This document shows, piece by piece, positions 4,652-9,979 of a stretch of 9,979 nucleotides of DNA (position 1 is the stretch's first letter; every line of letters begins with the position of its first letter). The notes below the pieces were generated by a model. That model worked only from the letters and a program-made list of their open reading frames with translations, searched no databases and was not told the DNA's origin. Source of the DNA: Bacillota bacterium (GTDB taxonomy: Bacteria > Bacillota > Dethiobacteria > DTU022); contig JAAZIE010000382.1 of assembly GCA_012510305.1 (NCBI GenBank), positions 1-9,979 on the forward strand. Direction: 5' to 3'. The position numbers and the translations under genes were made by a program.

Positions 4652-5515
4652 ATGACCCGGGTTGCTGCTTTCTCCCTTGCCGGAATCAGAACAGGGCGGC
4701 CGGAGGAGTACGCCGCGGATCTGACGGGGCTTTTTAAAGAGCTGGCGCCCGACCTGGTTGTCTTGCCGGCGCATACCTCTTTGTTGCTCTGTGAAGCCTG
4801 GGGGCTTCTGGAGCGGGAGCCGGACTTTGGCGGGAAGTTCAAGCTGTTCACCCAAAAAGCAGCGGAATGGAACAAGCGCTATTTTCAGCTGCATAGCGAA
4901 CTGGCCCGGACCGGTGAGCTGTACCTGGCAGCAGGGACGACTGTGGAAAAAGAGCGGGGAAAACTCTATCACACCGCCTACTGTTTCGGGCCCGACGGCG
5001 GGCTCTGCGCGCAGCAGCGCCAAACCCATCTCAGCCGTGAAGAACGGTCTTTTGGCTTGAGCAGGGGAGAAGAGCTGCACCTTTTCGAGCTGGCGGGAAT
5101 GAAGACCGGGCTCATTGTGGGCACCGATGCCCGCCATCCCGAGGTGGGCCGGATCCTGGCCCTGAAGGGTGCTCCCCTGGTAATCCATACCGGCGCTACA
5201 GCCGCCGGCAAGGAGAGCCGGGCTCAGCCCGCAGGGATCTGGGCCCAGGTGCAGCAAAACCAGTTTTGGGCCGCCGAGGCGCAGCTCAAGGGTTCAATCG
5301 GCGGCCGTTCCTTCGGGGCGCAGTGCGCGGTAATCGGCCCCTGCGAAATCACTGCCGGCCGCACCGGTTACCTGGACCGGGAAAGCGAAGAAAGGCCTTT
5401 TGCTGCGGCGGAGCTGGTGGAAGAGAAGCGCCTGCGGATCAAAGAAAAATATCCCCTGCTGAAGCTGCTGCGTCCGGAAGCATACCGGGGCCGGCTGCCC
5501 GAGCTTTACCGCTAA
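4652..5515 (+). CDS. Carbon-nitrogen hydrolase (nitrilase) superfamily protein lacking the catalytic triad, probable pseudoenzyme
   Basis: A 287-residue protein with the nitrilase fold but without its chemistry. The catalytic Glu, normally at the end of the strand reading FPE, is A40 in DLVVLPAH; the Lys of KxHL is Q124 in QRQTHL; the Cys of the CxD elbow is G157 in GLIVGTDARHPE. The surrounding landmarks are kept: LYLAAGTT, SRGEELHLFE, HPEVGRILALKGAPLVI, so this is residue loss rather than a wrong family or a frameshift. Two Cys at 225 and 231 lie in the C-terminal half and are not at the nucleophile position. AAAGGAGG (4637-4644) is 7 bases before ATG 4652. It sits 45 bases upstream of an intact homologue sharing GIWxxVQ, GSxxGxxF and TAGxTG, suggesting duplication. 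A scaffold, regulatory or partner-subunit role is inferred; the substrate is unknown. Confidence 0.85.
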   Translation: MTRVAAFSLAGIRTGRPEEYAADLTGLFKELAPDLVVLPAHTSLLLCEAWGLLEREPDFGGKFKLFTQKAAEWNKRYFQLHSELARTGELYLAAGTTVEKERGKLYHTAYCFGPDGGLCAQQRQTHLSREERSFGLSRGEELHLFELAGMKTGLIVGTDARHPEVGRILALKGAPLVIHTGATAAGKESRAQPAGIWAQVQQNQFWAAEAQLKGSIGGRSFGAQCAVIGPCEITAGRTGYLDRESEERPFAAAELVEEKRLRIKEKYPLLKLLRPEAYRGRLPELYR

Positions 5516-5560
5516 TATCGTTCAGGATTTACCGGTGGGAACCCGGGGGAGGTCAAATAA

Positions 5561-6649
5561 ATGGCACTTGACGGATGGAAAGAGAGGCTCTTCCGGCAGT
5601 ATCTTTATTGGGTTTGCCGTCCAGCGCGGCTGAGGCGGAAACTTGCCGCCCTCGTCGGGGAAAAAAGGGTTGCTCCGCCCGTGACGGGTCGAAGGCTCAG
5701 GGTTGCGGCGCTGCAGGTGGAGATCGAGCTGTTCAAAGATCCCCTCGATTACGCGGTGGAGGCGCACCGCCGGACGGCGGAGGCCGCCGCCGCCGGAGTG
5801 CACCTGGTCGCTTTTCCGGAAGACAACAACCTGCCCCTGCTGGGGATGCTGCCGGGGGTGGAGGAGATGGGAGAGGCCGTTTCCGCTGAAGAGCCGGATC
5901 AGGCGCCCGCCGGATCCGGCGCTCCCGAGATCACCGTTGCTGAAGTGATCCGCTATATCGGCCCGGTAATCGCCCCCTTTCTGAACATCCTTTATGCCAC
6001 CCTGGCCGCCGCTTACGGCCTTTACCTGGCCGCCGGCAGCTTTCTGCTGCCCGACGGGGAGAGGGTGGTTAACCGCTCCTACCTTTACGGTCCCGGTGGG
6101 GAGCTCATCGGGATGCAGGACAAGGTGCACCTCATGCCCATCGAGGAGGAATGGGGGATCTCTGCCGGAGATGAGCTCCGTCTTTTTGAAACCCGGGCGG
6201 GCAAGATCGCCCTGCCCGTGTGCATGGATGCAACTTACTTCGAGACTTTCCGCATCCTGGAGCTGCAGGGGGCGGAGATCGTGATCCTGCCCATCGCCAA
6301 CCCCGAGCCCTACAACTACTGGCTGGCTTTGCGCGGCATCTGGCCGCGCGTTCAGGAGAGCCCCGTTTATGGAATCAAAAGCGCGCTTGTGGGGAGCCTG
6401 CTGGGCTTCGAATTTACCGGGCGTGCGGGGGTCTTTGCCCCGGCGGAGCTTACCGCCGGCGGTACAGGCGTGCTGGCCGAGGTGGAGTCGCCGGAAAAGG
6501 AAGGGATGGCCCTGGCCGAGATCGACCTGGAGGCGCTTGAAAAATTGCGCAGCGATCATCCCTGGCGCGACAGCAATCTCGCTCTCTACCGCCGCTACTT
6601 CCCCGGGATTTACGAGCATATCCAGATGCAGACAAAACAATCCCCGTGA
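5561..6649 (+). CDS. Carbon-nitrogen hydrolase (nitrilase/amidase superfamily), intact catalytic triad
   Basis: Predicted thiol hydrolase of C-N bonds in amides, nitriles or carbamoyl compounds; the substrate cannot be told. The triad is complete: E87 in VAFPED, K188 in QDKVHL, C221 in LPVCMDATYFE, with the acidic pair EEEWG after the Lys. At 362 residues it is longer than the usual 260-300. A basic N-terminal extension of about 45 residues (containing RPARLRRKLAALVG) precedes the first strand, and an Ala/Pro-rich insertion (residues about 108-122) plus a hydrophobic segment lie between the Glu and Lys. GGAGGT (5548-5553) is 7 bases before ATG 5561. It shares C-terminal signatures with the triad-less protein 45 bases upstream and is surely co-transcribed with it. 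It ends 23 bases before the stop of the convergent acyl-CoA synthetase. Cytosolic location is likely, as no signal peptide is evident. Confidence 0.88.
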   Translation: MALDGWKERLFRQYLYWVCRPARLRRKLAALVGEKRVAPPVTGRRLRVAALQVEIELFKDPLDYAVEAHRRTAEAAAAGVHLVAFPEDNNLPLLGMLPGVEEMGEAVSAEEPDQAPAGSGAPEITVAEVIRYIGPVIAPFLNILYATLAAAYGLYLAAGSFLLPDGERVVNRSYLYGPGGELIGMQDKVHLMPIEEEWGISAGDELRLFETRAGKIALPVCMDATYFETFRILELQGAEIVILPIANPEPYNYWLALRGIWPRVQESPVYGIKSALVGSLLGFEFTGRAGVFAPAELTAGGTGVLAEVESPEKEGMALAEIDLEALEKLRSDHPWRDSNLALYRRYFPGIYEHIQMQTKQSP

Positions 6650-6672
6650 TCATCCAGCCCGCCGGACCCTTC

Positions 6673-8526
6673 TTAAAGGGCGGTAAAGATCTCTTCAAGG
6701 GGGTACATGGCATCTATTTGCTCTTTGTATTTTTTTTGCACCACCCTCCTTTTCACTTTCAGGCTGGGCGTTAACTCACCGGTTTCCTCGGTAAAGGGAC
6801 GGTCGACGATGTGGTGCCGTTTTATCTGCTCGAACCGGGCCAGGCCCTCATTGACCCGGCTGATGCTGCCCTCGATGAGCTCCTTTACCCGGGGGTTGGC
6901 GACCAGCTCGGAGTGGTTCCCGTATTCAATGCCCTCTTCTCCGGCCCAGGTTTCCAGCGCTTCAAACTCCGGCACCACCAGGGCGGAGATATGCTTCTTG
7001 TTTTCCCCCACCACCACCACCTGCTCGATGTAGGGATCGGTATTAAAGGCATTTTCGATGGGCTGCGGCGCCACGTACTTCCCGCCGCTGGTCTTGAGCA
7101 GCTCTTTTTTGCGATCGGTGATCGTGAGGTAGCCCTCCTCGTCGATAAAGCCGATATCCCCGGTCCTGAAAAATTGATCCGCGGTAAAAGATTCTTCGTT
7201 TGCCCCGGGGTTTTGCCAGTAGCCCCGCATAACCTGGGGCCCGCGCACGAGAACTTCCCCGTCCTGCTCCACTTTAACCTCCACGCCGGGGAGCGGTTTG
7301 CCCACGGTGCCGATCCTGTTATTTTCGGGGGTGTTGGCGTTGATGATGGGGCTGGTTTCGGTAAGGCCGTATCCCTGGTAGATGTTGATTCCCAGGCCGC
7401 CAAAAAAGACGATGAGATCGGGATTTATCGCCGCCCCGCCGGTGGTACAAAACCGCAAGCGTCCCAGGCCCGCCTTTTTCCTAACGATCAAAAACAAGGG
7501 TTTGCCCAGGGCCAGCTTTAGTTTTAGCGACAGCGGCACTTTTTTCTTCTGTGCTTTCAGCAGGTAAACCTCGCTGCCCACCCGGCCGGCCCACCAGAAG
7601 TATTTCTGAATAAAGCGGGGCCGCTCCTGGAGAAGGGCCAGGATTTCAAGATATATTTTTTCCCACAGGCGGGGTACCGAGTTCATCACCGTGGGCTGAA
7701 AAGTTCTCAGGGCCCAGCGAATCTCTTCCGTTTCCAGCGAATCGACGATGGAAAGCAGGCCGGGCACGTAGCCGCAGCCCATCAGATCCGCTGAAAATCC
7801 ATAGACGTGGCAAAAGGGGAGATGAGCCATCCAAATATCATCCCTCCGGAAACCCATCTGGGGAATAATCACTCTCTGGCTGACGATATTGCGGTTTGAA
7901 AGGATTACGCCCTTGGGCCTGCCGGTAGTGCCGGAGGTATAAAAGAGGGTAACCACATCTTCTTCATCCAGGGTGCCGACTATTTTATCGATCTCCGTTT
8001 TCTTGTCCCGGTTCTCCCGTCCCAATTCCAAAAGTGCGTTAAAATCCATGATCATGTTGTCGGGCTTGTTTTGCAGGGGAGTCATGACGATTATTTTCTC
8101 CAGATTTGGCAGCTCATTCCTGACCTCCAGAACCCTTTCCAGCTGCTCTTCGCTGCCGCAAAAGCATACTTTGGTTCCGGAATCATGCAAAATCCACCGG
8201 ACATCTTCGGGTTTGCTGGTGGGGTAAACGGGAACCATGGCCCCACGGATCAACAGGGCCCCGCCGGCGGCAAACATGCACCGGGGACGGTTGGGCGAAA
8301 AGATGGCCAAGCGGTCCTTTTCCCGGAAGCCCAGGGTGTAAAGGCCGCAAGCCAGGTCCCAGGTTATGTCGCTCATCTCTTTGCAGGTGTAAGTATGGAT
8401 CCGATCGGTTCTCCGGCCCACCTTGTCATACCTGGACTTCATGATGGGCTTGTTTGGGAACAGTACCGCATTGCGCAGGGCTGTGCCGGCAATGGTCTCC
8501 AGGTTATAGTCCGTGATCGCTGTCAC
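6673..8526 (-). CDS. Long-chain fatty acyl-CoA synthetase (AMP-forming)
   Basis: Activates a fatty acid with ATP to an acyl-adenylate and then transfers it to coenzyme A. The 617-residue product has the full adenylate-forming core: P-loop YTSGTTGRPKGV (196-207), the CTTGGAAI strand (360-367), QGYGLTETSP (384-393), the ATP-ribose TGD (455-457), the hinge DRKKELLKTSGGKY (471-484), and the C-terminal catalytic Lys590 in LTPSLKVKRR. Length and the extra segment around residues 300-350 match long-chain FadD/FAA-type enzymes better than acetyl-CoA or medium-chain synthetases. The start is GTG (complement of 8524-8526); an in-frame TAA lies three codons upstream, so no earlier start is possible. The ribosome binding site is weak (AAAAGG, very close). 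A hairpin lies just upstream in the leader. Chain length and whether it serves degradation or membrane lipid cannot be read here; no beta-oxidation genes are visible. Confidence 0.93.
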   Translation of the reverse strand: MTAITDYNLETIAGTALRNAVLFPNKPIMKSRYDKVGRRTDRIHTYTCKEMSDITWDLACGLYTLGFREKDRLAIFSPNRPRCMFAAGGALLIRGAMVPVYPTSKPEDVRWILHDSGTKVCFCGSEEQLERVLEVRNELPNLEKIIVMTPLQNKPDNMIMDFNALLELGRENRDKKTEIDKIVGTLDEEDVVTLFYTSGTTGRPKGVILSNRNIVSQRVIIPQMGFRRDDIWMAHLPFCHVYGFSADLMGCGYVPGLLSIVDSLETEEIRWALRTFQPTVMNSVPRLWEKIYLEILALLQERPRFIQKYFWWAGRVGSEVYLLKAQKKKVPLSLKLKLALGKPLFLIVRKKAGLGRLRFCTTGGAAINPDLIVFFGGLGINIYQGYGLTETSPIINANTPENNRIGTVGKPLPGVEVKVEQDGEVLVRGPQVMRGYWQNPGANEESFTADQFFRTGDIGFIDEEGYLTITDRKKELLKTSGGKYVAPQPIENAFNTDPYIEQVVVVGENKKHISALVVPEFEALETWAGEEGIEYGNHSELVANPRVKELIEGSISRVNEGLARFEQIKRHHIVDRPFTEETGELTPSLKVKRRVVQKKYKEQIDAMYPLEEIFTAL

Positions 8527-8542
8527 CGCCTTTTAATGATTG

Positions 8543-8563
8543 AGCACCCGCGCGGTGCTTTTT
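8543..8563. promoter_or_regulatory. Hairpin AGCACC / GGTGCT in the acyl-CoA synthetase leader
   Basis: AGCACC (8543-8548) pairs with GGTGCT (8554-8559) around CGCGC and is followed on the plus strand by five Ts (8559-8563). On the plus strand it looks like a small terminator, though no plus-strand gene precedes it. On the minus strand it lies 16 bases before the GTG start in the 5' leader, where it could affect translation. Confidence 0.45.
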
Positions 8564-8740
8564 CCGGAGTTTCAATTTTGCCCCTGCCGGAACAAGTTGC
8601 AGTTTGCTCTCTGCCTCAGCAGCGCATGCGGGTACCCTGATAAAGTATATTCAACAGCATCCGGAAAAACCCTTCCCAATCTTCCGAAATTTCGCTATTG
8701 CGCCAGAATATGAATTGGCCCGAGCGCCTGGAGGTCCAAA
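8564..8740. other. Non-coding region upstream of the acyl-CoA synthetase
   Basis: No credible gene was found on either strand. A 10-base perfect inverted repeat, TTTTTCCGGA at 8559-8568 and TCCGGAAAAA at 8660-8669, brackets about 90 bases. On the minus strand a TATACT hexamer (complement of about 8643-8652) could be a -10 for the synthetase, but no matching -35 was found. Confidence 0.35.
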
Positions 8741-8780
8741 AACAAAAAACCCCCTGGTTTGTAAAGGGGTTTTTTGTTCC
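8736..8780 (-). terminator. Strong rho-independent terminator of the MFS transporter gene
   Basis: AACAAAAAACCCC (8741-8753) and GGGGTTTTTTGTT (8766-8778) are perfect inverted arms around a 12-base loop. On the minus strand the hairpin ends in GGGGGTTTTTTGTTTTTGG, an excellent U-tract, about 30 bases after the transporter stop. It should insulate the synthetase gene from the transporter gene. A smaller hairpin, GGCGCC with GGCGCC (8793-8815), overlaps the transporter stop codon. Confidence 0.9.
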
Positions 8781-8806
8781 TGATTGCTGACCGGCGCCCT
8801 GCTTTC

Positions 8807-9979
8807 TCAGGCGCCGATAGTTTTCTTTTCGTAGGATACTACTTCCTTCTCCGGGTAGTAGATAAAAATGATGGCGCCGATGGCCACGAAGAGAGCGGCT
8901 ACCGGGCCGGTGAGCTGAATACCCAGGGGCTGCGCAGCGGTTTTACCGAAGTAATCGAGCAGAAACCCGGTGATCACCGAAGAGAGGCCGATGGCCAGTT
9001 TGGAGATGAACCCCTGCGCCCCAAAATACATCCCCTCGCGCCGCTGGCCGGTGAGCCTTTCCTCCAGGTCCGATACAGCCGCGACGATGGCATCGGGAAC
9101 GACGAAGATGGAGGATACCGGTATGCCCAGAAGAGCCATGAGGATATAACCGAAGATCTGCGGGCTCAGCCCCAAAGGAGGCTGTCCCAGAAAATAGATT
9201 CCCGGCAAAAGGAGGGCGAAAACAGTGAGCGAAGAGAGCATCACCGCTTTCAGGCCGAACTCTTTTGACAGTATGTTTACCAGCGGGAAAAACAGCAGCG
9301 CTATTCCGAGAACGAGACCGAAGTAGATTGCCGTATCTCCTTCTGTTCCGCCCAGCAGAACGGTCACATAAGGGGGTATGTTCAGGGTAACAATGGTGAA
9401 GCCCAGGTTGAAGGCAACCATGCCCGCCAGGTAGATCACGAAAGGACGGTTTTTGAAAGTGGTTACCAGCGCTTCGACCAGCCCCAGTGTCGCCGGTTCC
9501 GCTTTGGCAAAGTCTCTTTCGCGAATCAGCACGGGCACGTAGAGCATGACCAAGCCAACGGCGGCCATCACCCAGATCATGCCGTAACTGCCCAGTTTAT
9601 TGATCAGGATACCCCCGCCGATCGCAGCCCCGGCCACACCGAGGATGCTGAAGACAGCTTTGTAGGTGGCCAGGTCGACGCGGTCTTCGTTGGTGCGGGC
9701 CAGCTCCGGCAGCAGGGCCAGGTACGGGCAGACATAAGCGGTGAAGAGGGCAAAATAGAGCCCCAGCATGAGGGTGAGATAAACGTTGTTGACCAGGGAC
9801 TCGCCCTCGGTAAGGGGGTAGAATAAGGCGATAAAGACCAGGGTGTAAAGGAATCCGCTGTAGAGCATGAAGGGGATGCGGCGGCCCAGGCGGCTGTCGA
9901 GGTTGTCCGACCAGCGGGCGACGATGGGGTCGGCGACGGCGTCGACAACGCGGCCCAAAAACATGATGATGCCGAAAAC
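8807..9979 (-). CDS. MFS transporter, glycoside-pentoside-hexuronide:cation symporter (GPH/MelB-like) family, N-terminus outside window
   Basis: Multi-helix inner-membrane transporter. The frame stays open to the window edge past the ATG at 9964 (the codons before it read VFGII), so that Met is probably internal; about 390 residues are visible of the usual 440-480, missing roughly the first helix. Near the visible start is the family motif GRVVDAVADPIVARWSDNLDSRLGRRIPF: its DxxxDP pair matches the MelB cation-site aspartates Asp55 and Asp59, and LGRRIPF is the loop motif after helix 2. Around ten further hydrophobic helices follow, and near the C-terminal end TGQRREGMYFGAQGF matches the family's conserved TGxRxEGxxxG stretch. 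The substrate is unknown: GPH members carry sugars, but Clostridial relatives are often next to lipid or other genes. The strong terminator after it argues against co-transcription with the synthetase. Confidence 0.88.
   Translation of the reverse strand, partial: VFGIIMFLGRVVDAVADPIVARWSDNLDSRLGRRIPFMLYSGFLYTLVFIALFYPLTEGESLVNNVYLTLMLGLYFALFTAYVCPYLALLPELARTNEDRVDLATYKAVFSILGVAGAAIGGGILINKLGSYGMIWVMAAVGLVMLYVPVLIRERDFAKAEPATLGLVEALVTTFKNRPFVIYLAGMVAFNLGFTIVTLNIPPYVTVLLGGTEGDTAIYFGLVLGIALLFFPLVNILSKEFGLKAVMLSSLTVFALLLPGIYFLGQPPLGLSPQIFGYILMALLGIPVSSIFVVPDAIVAAVSDLEERLTGQRREGMYFGAQGFISKLAIGLSSVITGFLLDYFGKTAAQPLGIQLTGPVAALFVAIGAIIFIYYPEKEVVSYEKKTIGA

Noticed and set aside
4652..5515. Treating the first nitrilase homologue as a frameshifted pseudogene
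   Set aside because: The frame is continuous over 287 codons, has an excellent ribosome binding site and keeps fold motifs on both sides of every lost catalytic residue, so selective retention is more likely than decay.
6811..7521. Long plus-strand frame of 236 residues opposite the acyl-CoA synthetase
   Set aside because: It is antisense to the conserved core motifs of the synthetase and has no recognisable domain; high G+C lengthens such shadow frames.
8071..8640. Plus-strand frame of 189 residues running past the synthetase start
   Set aside because: It is mostly antisense to the synthetase N-terminus, has no family signature, and begins without a ribosome binding site.

Overview
The window looks like a chromosomal segment of a spore-forming, moderately high-G+C member of the Bacillota, in the Clostridia sense (Peptococcaceae, Syntrophomonas or Moorella-like). 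This is an inference from three things: a ytaF sporulation-type membrane protein inside a mutM-ytaF-coaE-lytic transglycosylase gene order, strong AGGAGG-type ribosome binding sites with frequent GTG starts, and GC-rich codons. No rRNA, tRNA, CRISPR array, insertion sequence or phage gene was seen.

Layout. (1) Positions 1-3614, plus strand: the 3' part of mutM (DNA glycosylase), a palindromic GGTGACAG element, ytaF, coaE, a membrane-anchored lytic transglycosylase, and a short-form isocitrate dehydrogenase whose start overlaps the transglycosylase. A GC-rich hairpin at 3631-3681 closes the run. (2) Positions 3696-4498: three very small genes. They are a basic 56-residue protein on the minus strand (convergent with the dehydrogenase), a 45-residue one-helix membrane protein on the plus strand behind an extended -10 promoter, and a 58-residue SPW-like two-helix membrane protein ending at a clear terminator. 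(3) Positions 4652-6649, plus strand: a tandem pair of carbon-nitrogen hydrolase (nitrilase superfamily) proteins. The second has an intact Glu-Lys-Cys triad; the first has lost all three residues. (4) Positions 6673-8526, minus strand: a long-chain acyl-CoA synthetase, convergent with the hydrolase pair. (5) Positions 8807-9979, minus strand: an MFS transporter of the GPH (MelB-like) family that runs off the right edge, separated from the synthetase by a strong terminator.

How the genes relate. The left block combines DNA repair, coenzyme A synthesis, cell-wall turnover and a TCA-type dehydrogenase, so it is a co-transcribed housekeeping set rather than one pathway. The nitrilase pair is the most unusual part. 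The two proteins share C-terminal signatures (GIWxxVQ, then GSxxGxxF, then TAGxTG), which suggests duplication followed by conversion of the upstream copy into a probable pseudoenzyme. The substrate cannot be read from the sequence. A second point of interest is the dehydrogenase cofactor pocket, which keeps four of five classical NADP-type determinants in a protein that otherwise resembles NAD-type short isocitrate dehydrogenases.
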